Shown piece after piece: positions 1 to 9,136 of a stretch of DNA of 64,000 nucleotides (the first letter of the stretch is position 1; each line of letters begins with the position of its first letter). Source of the DNA: an uncultured Porphyromonadaceae bacterium (lineage in GTDB: Bacteria > Bacteroidota > Bacteroidia > Bacteroidales > Muribaculaceae); NCBI GenBank assembly GCA_947573485.1, contig CANPGB010000008.1, positions 53,016 through 117,015 of the forward strand. The letters run 5' to 3'. The notes under the pieces were generated by a model, which searched no databases, was not told the DNA's origin, and saw only the letters and a list, made by a program, of their open reading frames with translations. The position numbers and the translations under genes were made by a program.

Positions 1-1253
1 GTGCCCTCGGCTTCGCCGAGAAACTGCATGTCAGTGCTTTCGATAATCTCCTCGCCGTCAAGCGTATAGAGCGCCTCCGCACTGCCTTTCACGGCATACA
101 CGGCCCTGCAATCACGCCAGATGCGTATATAATCAAACTCATGCGGCAGAATCATCGTGCCCTCGTCGTTGTAGTAGCCCCAGCCCTCATCGGAGGCCGA
201 CATTGTGGCGCTGAAGCCGTAACCCGCAGGCTCGGTCTCAACCCGCCGATATGCCACAGGCAGCAACTCACGGCCGTCAACACCGAAAAGTCCGCGGCAG
301 GAGCCGTGGCGCACCTTGATTTTGTTGTCGTACAGATACACCTCGCCTTCGACCGCAGGCGGCAAAATCCAATCGCCGTCGCGGTTTATCACACCCCAAC
401 GGCCGTCTGTCAAAACAGCGGCGAGGCCGTTGGGCTCGAACGACCACCCGTCATCGAAAGGCTCGCCGTTGAGCAAACGGCCGTAGCGGTTTACATACCC
501 TATGCCCGTAATATGCCCGTCGGCCTCCTTTATGAGGCGCGTTATGCCGTTCTCCGGTTGCAGGGCACGGGTATATCCAAGCATCGCGAGGGCGAGATTG
601 TGCGCGCTCATGGCTTCGGCCTCGGAGCGCAAAGGGCCGATAAGAGGGCGCAGAGCAGCGTCGGCGCTCAGCTCGAAAGCCTCATACTCCACAGCAAAGA
701 ATTTGGTCTCAACGCTCCCGAAGCGAAGATTCCAGACCCCGCAGGCCAAAGGGTGGCGGAGCTCCTGCTCCTTGCCTATTGTGGTGATATATTCGCCATT
801 GGCATAGAAGCGCACATCATCGTCGGGGTGGATTGTGAGGGTGGCAAGCTTTTTCTTTAGCCGCTCCTCGCCGGTCAGGTCGCACACCGAGGCGGCAAGA
901 TCCTCGAGTTTGGCGGCCCAGTCGTTATCGGCAACAAGAAAGTGCTTGCGACTCAGATAGTAGCGCAGCTCATCGTTCATCTCCACCGACTCTACAATAA
1001 ACGGCACTATGGGCTTGCGGTGCGAGAAAGCAAGGTCGATGTCGGAGAGCACTTCCTCGGCCTCATTGGCTTTGCCTGAATACACGAGCACTAAGGCATC
1101 GCAGCCTTTTACCGCTGCTATGCGTCGGCGGTACTCCCCTGCCTCGGGCAGGAATACTTCAAAGCCCATGGCGGAGAGTGTCATGGCCACCTGCGAGGCC
1201 ACGGCGCGGTCGCCCGTCGAGTCGGTATTATAACATATACTTACGGTCTTCAT
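1..1253 (-). CDS. TIR-like domain plus WG-repeat protein, 3' end cut by window edge
   Basis: I translated this from the minus strand; it starts at the ATG at 1253 and stays open to the left edge (over 417 residues). Residues about 1-120 look like a TIR fold: an N-terminal strand (MKTVSICYNT), a central hydrophobic strand (CDALVLVYS) and a helix EEVLSDIDLAF. Later parts contain WG-type repeats such as RWGVINRDGDWILPP and GWGYYNDEGTMILP. Aligned by eye with the neighbour upstream, the catalytic Glu of NADase-type TIR domains (E75 there) is Asp (D71) here. There is no signal peptide, so the protein is cytoplasmic. The start lies 2 bases after the stop of the upstream TIR gene, so the two are almost surely co-transcribed. 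The actual function is unknown. Confidence 0.75.
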   Translation of the reverse strand, partial: MKTVSICYNTDSTGDRAVASQVAMTLSAMGFEVFLPEAGEYRRRIAAVKGCDALVLVYSGKANEAEEVLSDIDLAFSHRKPIVPFIVESVEMNDELRYYLSRKHFLVADNDWAAKLEDLAASVCDLTGEERLKKKLATLTIHPDDDVRFYANGEYITTIGKEQELRHPLACGVWNLRFGSVETKFFAVEYEAFELSADAALRPLIGPLRSEAEAMSAHNLALAMLGYTRALQPENGITRLIKEADGHITGIGYVNRYGRLLNGEPFDDGWSFEPNGLAAVLTDGRWGVINRDGDWILPPAVEGEVYLYDNKIKVRHGSCRGLFGVDGRELLPVAYRRVETEPAGYGFSATMSASDEGWGYYNDEGTMILPHEFDYIRIWRDCRAVYAVKGSAEALYTLDGEEIIESTDMQFLGEAEG

Positions 1254-1255
1254 GG

Positions 1256-3196
1256 CTATATGGGGTCAGAAAGCGCCTCGGCCTGCATGGCTTCGTAGGC
1301 GCGCGTGTTGGCGTCGGCAAACTCCCGCAAGGGCGCCGTTGCAAAGGCTTCGCGCAGATGCGAGAATTTTTCAAACCAGAGGTCGAAAGCCTCGCGGTTA
1401 TGCGAGTCATCGGAATCGCCCTCGGCAAAACTCATGCTGCGGCCGGCAGGACTGCCGTCGCGCTGCAGACTTATCTTGTGCGCTCCTATCGAAATTTCAA
1501 CTATACCTTTGCCCCGCAGTTCGCGGCAACGTTTTGCCACGCACGGCAGGAAGGGCGCCCCTGAATAATCTATAAGTCCTTCGAGTCCGTCTTTGCACAC
1601 GTGTATGTAGTAATCGTCGAAGTCTATGTCGGTGAAGAGAGCCTCGGTCACGGACTCGCCATCGGCAAGGCGCACAAGACCGTGCAGACCGCTGCCGAGT
1701 TTCTCATATGCGGCAAAAAGATGCGAGCGTCCGTAAGGAATCACGCGGCACCCTTCGAGGCGTTTCACCACTTTGCCATAAATATCTAATATGTCGCAGT
1801 CACTGCCGCTCTGCCCCACGGCACGGGCGCCGCGAAGCACGAAAAGAGAATCATAGCGTGGCTCGATGCACACCTTTCCCCAAGGGTAAAGCAAGCCCGA
1901 TTTCCCCTGTCGTTCAATTGTATAGAAGCCGGAGGCGAAAGTGGGTTCGCAGAAGGGGTCGATACGGTCGCCATAGGCTACGATAGCCCCGCTGCGGTCT
2001 ATGAGATACTGCCCTTCGGCATCGGAGACCCACGCAATTCCCTGCGGCGTAAACGACAAGGCCTCATGGAAATACCTCCCCGGAAAAGCCTCGCTGCCAT
2101 CGGCATGCGCATAGTATTTATGCCCTTTCTCGCCCTCGATTTCGATAGCGCCGGGGAGCACGGGATAGTCGGCATACGAAGGCTCTACAACAATCTTTCC
2201 CTCGCTGTCGATGAGGCCCCACAACTCGCCCTGCTGCACGGGTAGCAGACCGCCTTGGGCATACCATACGAAGCTGTACTCTCCGGGCACGCGTTCAAGA
2301 GCGGGCAGGCGATAGAGGCGGTAAACCTTGCTCGAAAAATCATTGCCACGGTAGCGGCTCAGCACAATGAAACCGCCCGTATGAAAATCGTAATGGCAGC
2401 GCTCGGGCAGGCGCAGCACTTTCTCGCCGTAGCGGTTCACGAGCCACCGTTCTTCGCCACAGTCGCCCGAAGGCAGTTCAAAAAAGGCGATGCCGTCGTT
2501 GAAAGCGCCCTCCACAGCAGCGCCCCGGCGGCAATAGTTGTCGAGGGTATCAAGCTCGGCCTTACGGCAGTAATCAACAAGGCTTTCGTACGTTATATGG
2601 AGGCGGTCGGCAAGCTCACCGCGGCGCCATTTGCGGCCACAGCTCACATCGGGGGTGCACAGCTCTATAGTTTTATCGCCCTCTGCGGGCAGAAATAGTA
2701 TGAATTCCTCGCCCGGCATCACCCGACCTTGATAGACGCCGTCGGCATACACATTCAGCTCGCATTCAGCGGTAATAAGAGTGCGGGGCTTGCTCCGATA
2801 GTGCGTAAGATAGGCTTTCAGCTTTGCGACAAGTTCCTCAAAACGGGTGTCGGAGGCATGGAAATCCACGGCATTGGCGCTGTCGGCAAGATTGTCAATC
2901 AAGGGGTCGCACTCGCACTCCTCTATCCTGAAAGCGAAAATAGGGCGCCCGTGGCGATGACCGATTTCAAGTTCGTTAAGCACATGCTCGGAGGCATTGG
3001 AGCGGGATGTGAGCACAAGCAGGGTTACGGCGCACTCGTCGAGTCCGGCTATAATGGAGCGCGACCACGCCATGCCGGGGACTATGTCGCGGGGCGCCAT
3101 CCAACAGCTGATACCCACCTCTTCAAGGCGCCTGCAGAGTGCGGCGGTGAGGGTGGCATCGGTGCTCGAATGGCTGAGAAAAACGTCGCGGGCCAT
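1256..3196 (-). CDS. TIR domain protein with WG repeats
   Basis: This is a 646-residue cytoplasmic protein. Residues 1-130 form a bacterial TIR domain: it opens with MARDVFLSHSS, has the box WMAPRDI at 32-38, and has HVLNELEIGH near 71-80, where E75 is the likely NADase Glu. Residues about 240-560 contain WG (tryptophan-glycine) beta repeats, for example ELWGLIDSEGKIVVEPSY and KSGLLYPWGKVCIEPRY. TIR domains in bacteria commonly cleave NAD or make cyclic ADP-ribose-type signals; WG repeats are usually taken as binding surfaces. The gene starts 12 bases after cdaA and ends 2 bases before a second TIR-WG gene. A role in defence or stress signalling is inference only. Confidence 0.85.
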   Translation of the reverse strand: MARDVFLSHSSTDATLTAALCRRLEEVGISCWMAPRDIVPGMAWSRSIIAGLDECAVTLLVLTSRSNASEHVLNELEIGHRHGRPIFAFRIEECECDPLIDNLADSANAVDFHASDTRFEELVAKLKAYLTHYRSKPRTLITAECELNVYADGVYQGRVMPGEEFILFLPAEGDKTIELCTPDVSCGRKWRRGELADRLHITYESLVDYCRKAELDTLDNYCRRGAAVEGAFNDGIAFFELPSGDCGEERWLVNRYGEKVLRLPERCHYDFHTGGFIVLSRYRGNDFSSKVYRLYRLPALERVPGEYSFVWYAQGGLLPVQQGELWGLIDSEGKIVVEPSYADYPVLPGAIEIEGEKGHKYYAHADGSEAFPGRYFHEALSFTPQGIAWVSDAEGQYLIDRSGAIVAYGDRIDPFCEPTFASGFYTIERQGKSGLLYPWGKVCIEPRYDSLFVLRGARAVGQSGSDCDILDIYGKVVKRLEGCRVIPYGRSHLFAAYEKLGSGLHGLVRLADGESVTEALFTDIDFDDYYIHVCKDGLEGLIDYSGAPFLPCVAKRCRELRGKGIVEISIGAHKISLQRDGSPAGRSMSFAEGDSDDSHNREAFDLWFEKFSHLREAFATAPLREFADANTRAYEAMQAEALSDPI

Positions 3197-3208
3197 AGGC
3201 GTGCCTTT

Positions 3209-3991
3209 TTAGCGGGCAGCCGTTATGGCTATGGCATTGAGCTTGTGCTCGAGTTCGGTGGTGCTCACGCGGGTGGAGAGCTTGCCGCGGTGGGCAATGG
3301 AGATGTTTCCGGTTTCCTCGGAGACGACTACGGCCACGGCGTCGGTGGCCTGGGCTATGCCCAAGGCCGAGCGGTGGCGCAGGCCGAGCGTACGCGGCAC
3401 GTCGCTGTCGTGGCTCACGGGCAGGATACACCCGGCAGCCTCTATGCGGTTGTGCGCTATTATCATGGCACCGTCGTGCAGGGGCGAGTTCTTGAAGAAT
3501 ATATTCTCTATAAGACGCGTGTTGATGTTGGCGTCGATAATATCGCCCGAGGCGGCATAGGAGTCGAGGGGTATCGACTGCTCGATTACAATCAGCGCAC
3601 CTGTCTTGCTCTTGCTCATGCTCATGCAGGCATATACTATAGGCATTACCCACGCCAAAGCCTCGCGGTCGAGGTCCTCACGGTGGTGGTGGAAAAGGTT
3701 GCTAAAAAACTTCCACCTCCGTTGCGAGCCCAGTTCGACAAGAAAGCGCTTGATAGGCTCCTGGAAGAGTATCACAAGGATTATCAGGCCTATGGCCATG
3801 AACTTGTCGAGAATGGTGCCTATGAGGCGCATGCCGAAGATTTCGGAGGCCAGCACCCACACCACTATGAAAGCGAGCACGCCATAGAAAATATTTATGG
3901 TGCCCGACTCTTTCATAAGCCGGTAGATGTAGTAGAGCAATACTGCGAAGAGCAGTATGTCAATGGCGTCTTTTATTCCGAAATCAAACAT
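3209..3991 (-). CDS. cdaA: Membrane diadenylate cyclase (c-di-AMP synthase) CdaA
   Basis: This 260-residue protein condenses two ATP into cyclic di-AMP at the inner membrane. Three hydrophobic segments fill roughly residues 10-76, and the DisA_N/DAC domain follows. The hallmark motifs are present: DGA at 173-175 (LHDGAMII) and RHR at 205-207 (GLRHRSALG). Length and layout match CdaA of other Bacteroidales. It overlaps the 3' end of folP by 8 bases, so its translation is probably coupled to folP. Downstream, after 12 bases, come two TIR-WG genes on the same strand. Confidence 0.95.
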   Translation of the reverse strand: MFDFGIKDAIDILLFAVLLYYIYRLMKESGTINIFYGVLAFIVVWVLASEIFGMRLIGTILDKFMAIGLIILVILFQEPIKRFLVELGSQRRWKFFSNLFHHHREDLDREALAWVMPIVYACMSMSKSKTGALIVIEQSIPLDSYAASGDIIDANINTRLIENIFFKNSPLHDGAMIIAHNRIEAAGCILPVSHDSDVPRTLGLRHRSALGIAQATDAVAVVVSEETGNISIAHRGKLSTRVSTTELEHKLNAIAITAAR

Positions 3992-4838
3992 TGCGGGGAG
4001 ATTGGAGTTTTGAGAAGAGATTCACACTTTGCACGGCTTCTTTCACGTCGTGCACGCGGAGTATGGCGGCGCCGCGCTCAAGGGCGAAAGCACCGGTGAC
4101 GGCGGTGGCTGTGCAGGCTTCGTCGGCGCTGACGCCGAGCAGCCGCGTGAGCATGGATTTGCGCGACACTCCCACAAGCACGGGGCGGCCGAGCAGACCG
4201 AATGCATCGAGCTGGGCGAGCATCTCGTAGTTCTGGTCAAGGGTCTTGGCAAAACCGAAGCCGGGGTCCACTATAACATCGGCCACGCCAAGCTCCTCAA
4301 GGGTGGCAAGACGCATACTCAGCTCGTGTATAACATCGCGCGTAACGCCACCCGGATAGTCGGTGAGGCCGCCCATGGTGGCGGGTGTTCCGCGGGTGTG
4401 CATCAGCACGTAGGGGCAATGCAGCGAGGCCACAGCCTCGAACATGCCCGCGTCGAGCGTGCCGCCCGAAATATCGTTCACGATATGCGCCCCCCACTCT
4501 CCCACTGCTTTGAGGGCAACTTCGGCGCGGAAGGTGTCGACCGACAGCGGCACGGCATCGCCCACTGCTCGGCGCACGGCGTCGAGCCCGAGTTTCAGTC
4601 GGCGGCACTCCTCGTCGGCACTGACATCGTCGGCTCCGGGGCGCGTGGAGTAGGCTCCGAGGTCGAGGAAATCGGCGCCATCGGCCACCAGACGGGTGGC
4701 TCGCGCTTCAATCTCGGCCTCGGTGCGTGCACGCGAACCGGCGTAGAAAGAGTCGGGCGTAATGTTGATTATGCCCATTACCGCCGGCCGCGTGTACTCG
4801 CGGAGTCGGCCTCCGATATTCAGGCTAAAGGGTGTCAA
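3984..4838 (-). CDS. folP: Dihydropteroate synthase
   Basis: This 284-residue cytoplasmic enzyme joins p-aminobenzoate to hydroxymethyl-dihydropterin pyrophosphate in folate synthesis and is the sulfonamide target. It carries the family signature near the N-terminus (MGIINITPDSFYAGS), the second signature FLDLGAYSTRPGA, then NDISGG and the C-terminal VGVSRKSMLTRLLG phosphate-binding loop. The 3' end overlaps cdaA by 8 bases, and typA lies 18 bases upstream on the same strand. The folP-cdaA pairing is common in Bacteroidales. Confidence 0.97.
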   Translation of the reverse strand: MTPFSLNIGGRLREYTRPAVMGIINITPDSFYAGSRARTEAEIEARATRLVADGADFLDLGAYSTRPGADDVSADEECRRLKLGLDAVRRAVGDAVPLSVDTFRAEVALKAVGEWGAHIVNDISGGTLDAGMFEAVASLHCPYVLMHTRGTPATMGGLTDYPGGVTRDVIHELSMRLATLEELGVADVIVDPGFGFAKTLDQNYEMLAQLDAFGLLGRPVLVGVSRKSMLTRLLGVSADEACTATAVTGAFALERGAAILRVHDVKEAVQSVNLFSKLQSPRNV

Positions 4839-4856
4839 CCGTTGCGAAGGGAGTGT

Positions 4857-6656
4857 TTACGAGCGGTTGGCGCGCTTGCGTTCCGTCTCGTCGAGAATAA
4901 TTTTGCGGAGACGCAGGTGGTGAGGGGTAACCTCAACATACTCGTCTTCTTTGATATATTCGAGCGCTTCCTCAAGACTGAACACCACCGGGGGCACGAT
5001 GCGGGCTTTGTCGTCGGCGCCCGATGCGCGCATGTTGGTGAGTTTCTTGCTCTTGGTCACGTTCACGGGGATGTCGTTATCCTTGGCGTTCTCGCCAACA
5101 ACCTGACCGGCATACACCTCTTCCTGGGGGAAGATGAAGAAGCGGCCGCGGTCCTGGAGCTTGTCGATAGCATAGGCGTAGGCCGTGCCCGACTCTATGG
5201 CGATGAGCGAGCCGTTGGTACGGCGCTCGATGTCGCCCTTCCAGGGCTGGTATTCGAGGAAACGGTGCGCCATGATAGCCTCGCCTGCCGAAGCGGTGAG
5301 GATATTGCTGCGCAGACCGATAATGCCTCGCGAAGGTATCTGGAACTCGAGCTGAACGCGGTCGTTCTTAGCGTTCATGGCCACGAGGTCGCCCTTGCGG
5401 CGGGTAACCATATCGATCATCTTCGATGAGTATTCCTCGGGCACGTTGATAGTGAGAAGTTCCACGGGCTCGCACTTGCGGCCGTCGATTTCCTTGACGA
5501 TAACCTGAGGCTGTCCAACCTGAAGCTCATAGCCCTCGCGGCGCATGGTCTCGATAAGAACTGAGAGGTGCAGCACACCGCGGCCATACACTATCCAGGC
5601 GTCCTCGCGGTTGCCTTTCTCCACACGAAGGGCGAGGTTGCGGTCGAGCTCGGCGGTAAGGCGGTCACCCACGTGGCGCGAGGTCACATATTTACCGTCC
5701 TTGCCAAAGAAAGGCGAGTCGTTGATAGTGAAGGTCATCGACATCGTAGGCTCGTCGATAGCGATGCGGGGCAGCGGCTCGGGATTGTCGTAGAGTGTCA
5801 CGGTATCGCCGATTTCAAAGCCCTCGAGACCGACAATGGCGCAGATGTCGCCGTTGCTCACGCTCTCAACTTTCTTGCGGCCCATGCCTTCGAAGGTGTG
5901 GAGCTCTTTGATGCGCTGGCGCGACACGCTGCCGTCCTTGCGGCAGAGGCCAATCTCCTGACCCTCGCGGAGCTCGCCACGGTGTACTCGCCCAATGGCA
6001 ATACGGCCAACGTACTTCGAGAAGTCGAGCGAGGTGATGAGCATCTGACCGTCGCCGGGATTTTCGGCAGGGCCGGGAATATTCTCGATAATAGTGTCGA
6101 GCAGGGGGCAGATGTTGTCGGTGGGCTTGCTCACATCGGTGCTCATCCAGCCCTGTTTTGCCGAGCCGTAGAGCGTGGGGAAGTCGAGCTGCTCCTCGGT
6201 GGCGTCGAGGCTGAACATGAGGTCGAACACCATTTCCTGCACCTCGTCGGGGCGGCAGTTGGGCTTGTCCACCTTATTTATAACGACCACGGGCTTAAGT
6301 CCCATTTCGATAGCTTTCTGAAGCACGAAGCGGGTCTGGGGCATGGGGCCCTCAAAAGCATCGACAAGAAGGAGGCAGCTGTCGGCCATGTTGAGCACGC
6401 GCTCTACCTCACCGCCGAAGTCGGCGTGACCCGGAGTGTCGATGATATTGATTTTATAACCCTTGTAGTCGATAGATACGTTTTTGGAGAGGATTGTTAT
6501 GCCACGCTCGCGTTCGAGGTCGTTGTTATCAAGTATGAGTTCGCCGGTCTTCTGGTTCTCGCGAAAGAGGTTTCCGGCCAAAAGCATCTTGTCCACGAGC
6601 GTTGTCTTGCCGTGGTCAACGTGAGCGATTATGGCTACATTTCGTATTTTCTGCAT
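4857..6656 (-). CDS. typA: Translational GTPase TypA/BipA
   Basis: This 599-residue ribosome-associated GTPase acts in 50S assembly and stress adaptation. The G domain shows the P-loop [11 protein letters not shown] (about 11-21), [15 protein letters not shown] (G3) and NKVDK (G4). The EF-G-like domains II, III and V and a basic C-terminal tail follow, and the length is standard. It lies 22 bases downstream of a secreted-protein gene and 18 bases upstream of folP, all on the minus strand, which suggests one transcription unit running from nadC to the TIR genes. I see no separate promoter in the short gap. Confidence 0.97.
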   Translation of the reverse strand: MQKIRNVAIIAHVDHGKTTLVDKMLLAGNLFRENQKTGELILDNNDLERERGITILSKNVSIDYKGYKINIIDTPGHADFGGEVERVLNMADSCLLLVDAFEGPMPQTRFVLQKAIEMGLKPVVVINKVDKPNCRPDEVQEMVFDLMFSLDATEEQLDFPTLYGSAKQGWMSTDVSKPTDNICPLLDTIIENIPGPAENPGDGQMLITSLDFSKYVGRIAIGRVHRGELREGQEIGLCRKDGSVSRQRIKELHTFEGMGRKKVESVSNGDICAIVGLEGFEIGDTVTLYDNPEPLPRIAIDEPTMSMTFTINDSPFFGKDGKYVTSRHVGDRLTAELDRNLALRVEKGNREDAWIVYGRGVLHLSVLIETMRREGYELQVGQPQVIVKEIDGRKCEPVELLTINVPEEYSSKMIDMVTRRKGDLVAMNAKNDRVQLEFQIPSRGIIGLRSNILTASAGEAIMAHRFLEYQPWKGDIERRTNGSLIAIESGTAYAYAIDKLQDRGRFFIFPQEEVYAGQVVGENAKDNDIPVNVTKSKKLTNMRASGADDKARIVPPVVFSLEEALEYIKEDEYVEVTPHHLRLRKIILDETERKRANRS

Positions 6657-6678
6657 ACGCTATTGGAATATTTTTACC

Positions 6679-7425
6679 TTATTTCTTTATTTCCTTAAGA
6701 ACTACACTGCTTATCTCCTTGCCTTTCTTGTCGGTGGCAACCTGCTTCACGATGCCGATACCTTTGGCATACCAAACGGTGTTGAGGGTGCGCTCGTTGC
6801 CCTGGGGCGAGGTGGTTTTGAGTGTGTACGACACTTTCTCGCAGTCGTCGAATTTACCTGCGGGAGTTTCTATGCCCTCCTTGCCGAGGTATTTGCCTTC
6901 CCAAAGGTTCATCGACACCGAGGTGGGACCGGCGGTGAGTTTCATCGAAGAGTTGGCGATTTTAGGCTCGGAAGGAGTCTCGGCGGGGAGGGGCATCTTG
7001 AGGTCGCCCTTCACCTTTATCATCTTGCGGAGCTCCGCGATATCCGATTCCGAGGGATACTGGCCCTGACTCTTGAGAGTTTCAACCATAAATTCCACCA
7101 TTTGGTCGCGATAGTCGTCGGCACGCAGCACATAGTGCACAGTGAGACCGTCGGCGGGGTTATAGGTGTAGTATTCGTTGGCTTTGATTTCGCCGAGCTC
7201 GTTGCCGGGCACCTTATGCACCTCGTTGAGCGTCACGGTGATTACGCCGTCGGCGCCGGTCTCTGCCGAGGCAACGGTAGAGGTGAAGTCGGCGGTGAAA
7301 GGATCCTTATCGGTGGCCATGCTCTCGGTGTATACGAGAGTGGTGCCGGGCTCCATGTTGATATACTGTGCCGAAGCCACACCTGTGGCAAGAAGAGCGG
7401 CGCAGAGAACTGCTATGTGTTTCAT
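6679..7425 (-). CDS. Secreted protein, possibly DUF3108/TapB-like
   Basis: This 248-residue protein begins with a clear signal peptide (MKHIAVLCAALLATGVASAQ) and no lipobox, so it should be periplasmic or secreted. The mature part looks all-beta, with many alternating hydrophobic and polar stretches, for example LTVHYVLRADDYRDQM and VSYTLKTTSPQGNERTL, and it ends in a Lys-rich tail. This resembles the DUF3108/TapB-type proteins found in Bacteroidota, but I hold the family name loosely. It sits between nadC (36 bases upstream) and typA (22 bases downstream). No enzymatic motif is visible. Confidence 0.7.
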   Translation of the reverse strand: MKHIAVLCAALLATGVASAQYINMEPGTTLVYTESMATDKDPFTADFTSTVASAETGADGVITVTLNEVHKVPGNELGEIKANEYYTYNPADGLTVHYVLRADDYRDQMVEFMVETLKSQGQYPSESDIAELRKMIKVKGDLKMPLPAETPSEPKIANSSMKLTAGPTSVSMNLWEGKYLGKEGIETPAGKFDDCEKVSYTLKTTSPQGNERTLNTVWYAKGIGIVKQVATDKKGKEISSVVLKEIKK

Positions 7426-7461
7426 TATTTGATGTGTATTTTTACTTGAACAGACATTTTC

Positions 7462-8316
7462 TCAGCAAGCCTTGAAGCTCATGTCGAGGCCTTTTACCGA
7501 GTGAGTGAGAGCTCCTACGGAGATGAAGTCGACTCCGGCCTCGCCATAGGCGCGCAGGGTGTCGATTGTTATGCCGCCGCTCGACTCGATTTCGGTGGCG
7601 GGAGCTTTCTCGCGGATAAGTTTCACAGCCTCGGCGGTGCGTTCGGGGGTGTAGTTGTCGAGCATTATGCGGTCGGCACCGGCCTCTATGGCCTGGAGTA
7701 TCTCCTCGGTGTTGCGCACCTCAACCTCAATGCGGAGGTCTTTGCCCTTGCTGCGGCAGTATTCCTTGGCCGAGGCTACGGCCTGGGGTATGCCACCGGC
7801 GAAATCCACATGGTTATCCTTGATGAGAATCATATCGAAAAGACCTATGCGGTGGTTGCAGCCGCCGCCAATCTTCACGGCCTCTTTCTCAAGCATGCGC
7901 AGGCCGGGAGTGGTCTTGCGGGTGTCGAGCACCTTGCAGGCAAGGCCTTCGAGGCGGCTCTGGTAGCGCGCCGTGGTGGTGGCGATGCCGCTCATACGCT
8001 GCATGATATTGAGCATGGTGCGCTCGGTCTGCAGCAGCGAGCGTACGGGGCCTTCGACAACGAAAGCGATGTCGCCGGGCTTCACATGCGAGCCGTCGGG
8101 AATCATCACCGTCATCTTCAGCGAGGGGTCGAATTTCTCGAACACGCGGCGGGCAATGTCGACGCCCGCAAGTATACCCTCCTCTTTCACAAGCAGGTGC
8201 TGGCGCCCCATGGCGTCGGGGCCTATAGTGCTGAGGGTTGTATGGTCGCCGTCGCCAATGTCTTCGGCAAAGGCGAGGTTAAGGAGGTCGTCGATAAGCT
8301 GGTCTTTAGTTTTCAT
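7462..8316 (-). CDS. nadC: Nicotinate-nucleotide pyrophosphorylase (quinolinate phosphoribosyltransferase)
   Basis: This 284-residue enzyme turns quinolinate and PRPP into nicotinate mononucleotide, CO2 and PPi in de novo NAD synthesis. Typical segments are AEDIGDGDHTT near the N-terminus, VLDTRKTTPGLR in the barrel, GGGCNHRIGL, LIKDNH, and the C-terminal IESSGGI and GVDFISVGALTHS. It is the first gene of the minus-strand block and diverges from rlmH across a 79-base spacer. That spacer holds a minus-strand TAnnTTTG box at 8354-8361. Confidence 0.97.
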   Translation of the reverse strand: MKTKDQLIDDLLNLAFAEDIGDGDHTTLSTIGPDAMGRQHLLVKEEGILAGVDIARRVFEKFDPSLKMTVMIPDGSHVKPGDIAFVVEGPVRSLLQTERTMLNIMQRMSGIATTTARYQSRLEGLACKVLDTRKTTPGLRMLEKEAVKIGGGCNHRIGLFDMILIKDNHVDFAGGIPQAVASAKEYCRSKGKDLRIEVEVRNTEEILQAIEAGADRIMLDNYTPERTAEAVKLIREKAPATEIESSGGITIDTLRAYGEAGVDFISVGALTHSVKGLDMSFKAC

Positions 8317-8353
8317 TGCCTTATATATTATGTACAGGTGTATAAACCGACTG

Positions 8354-8361
8354 CAAAGGTA
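8354..8361 (-). promoter_or_regulatory. Putative -7 box for nadC
   Basis: The minus strand reads TACCTTTG here, matching the Bacteroidota -7 consensus TAnnTTTG, 37 bases before the nadC ATG. I see no clean TTG about 20 bases further upstream, so the -33 part is weak. Confidence 0.5.
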
Positions 8362-8383
8362 AGCAAAATTGCCCGTAATTTGT

Positions 8384-8391
8384 TAATTTTG
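8384..8391 (+). promoter_or_regulatory. Putative -7 box for rlmH, giving a leaderless or very short-leader mRNA
   Basis: TAATTTTG matches TAnnTTTG and ends only 4 bases before the rlmH ATG at 8396. If used, transcription would start at or next to the start codon. The -33 element is not convincing. Confidence 0.45.
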
Positions 8392-8395
8392 CGAC

Positions 8396-8869
8396 ATGAA
8401 AATAAAACTCGCCTGCATAGGAGCCATACGCGACGCCGAAGTCGAAAAACTTATCTCACAATATACCAAAAAGATACCTTTCTACTGGCCTTTCTCTTTG
8501 GTAGCCATACCCGATGTGCGCACACCCAAGTCGGCAGGCCCCGCGAAGCAGAAAGAGCTCGAAGGACAGAAGTTCATGGCCGAGATTGTGCCCGGCGATT
8601 TCGTAGTGCTCCTCGACGAGCGTGGCAAGGAGCTCACTTCGCGGGCTTTCTCCGAGTTCATCGAACGCAAGGCGGTGGAGCTGCCCAAGTCGCTGGTCTT
8701 CCTCATCGGCGGCCCCTACGGCTTCTCGGAAGAAATTTACCGCCGCGCCGACTCTATGCTCTCGCTCTCGAAAATGACTTTCCCTCACGAACTTGCCCGC
8801 CTCTTCTTTGTCGAGCAGCTCTACCGCGCAGGCACAATCATGCGCGGCGAGCCCTACCACCACGATTGA
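8396..8869 (+). CDS. rlmH: 23S rRNA pseudouridine-1915 N3-methyltransferase RlmH
   Basis: This 157-residue SPOUT-family methyltransferase methylates pseudouridine 1915 in helix 69 of 23S rRNA using SAM. The start MKIKLACIGAIRD, the central VVLLDERGKELTS and the knot region LVFLIGGPYGFSEEIYRRAD are characteristic, and the end RGEPYHHD is the conserved RlmH C-terminus. Length equals the family norm. The gene stands alone, divergent from nadC, and is followed by a tandem-repeat spacer. Confidence 0.97.
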   Translation: MKIKLACIGAIRDAEVEKLISQYTKKIPFYWPFSLVAIPDVRTPKSAGPAKQKELEGQKFMAEIVPGDFVVLLDERGKELTSRAFSEFIERKAVELPKSLVFLIGGPYGFSEEIYRRADSMLSLSKMTFPHELARLFFVEQLYRAGTIMRGEPYHHD

Positions 8870-8871
8870 GT

Positions 8872-8946
8872 CAGGGGTGAGTTAGGGGTGAGGAGTTAGG
8901 AGTTAGGAGTTAGGAGTTAGGAGTTGAGAGGTAGGAGTTATGAGTT
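8872..8946 (+). repeat. GGAGTTA-type short tandem repeat array
   Basis: This is a run of about ten imperfect heptamers of the kind GGAGTTA, with GGGTTAG/GGTGAGG variants, starting just after the rlmH stop codon. The same heptamer recurs at 33824-33909 and 52132-52169. Confidence 0.9.
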
Positions 8947-8950
8947 TTTC

Positions 8951-8973
8951 TTTAGACTTTTGACTTTTGACTT
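8951..8973 (-). repeat. AAAAGTC-type heptamer repeat
   Basis: Three tandem units read AAAAGTC on the minus strand (GACTTTT on the plus strand), directly after the GGAGTTA array. Related AAAAGGC/AAAAGTC units occur at 52811-52850, 54739-54818 and 56120-56181. Confidence 0.8.
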
Positions 8974-9058
8974 CATAATTAGCGCCAGCTCCGAATCCTA
9001 AAAATACGTATCCATATATTAAATAATGTTTATATTTGTAAATCCGAGCCGTTAAAAC

Positions 9059-9090
9059 TTGGCGTAGTTCCGCAAAAAGCCTTAACTTTG
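9059..9090 (+). promoter_or_regulatory. Consensus promoter of the muropeptide salvage run
   Basis: TTG at 9059-9061 and TAACTTTG at 9083-9090 are separated by 21 bases, matching the Bacteroidota -33/-7 layout. The next ATG is at 9137, leaving a leader of roughly 40 bases. A second TATATTTG lies at 9031-9038. No other good promoter was noticed until 27936. Confidence 0.7.
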
Positions 9091-9136
9091 TGCAATTGCA
9101 AAACCGTCTTTGCAAGCCTAAGCTAAGAGCCATTTA

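Noticed and set aside
2729..4099. A 456-codon plus-strand open frame across the TIR and cdaA genes
   Set aside because: It runs antisense to two clear genes, has no recognisable motif, and is explained by the GC-rich third positions of those genes.
8872..8973. Possible CRISPR array
   Set aside because: The units are 7 bases long and directly tandem with no spacers, and no cas genes are present.
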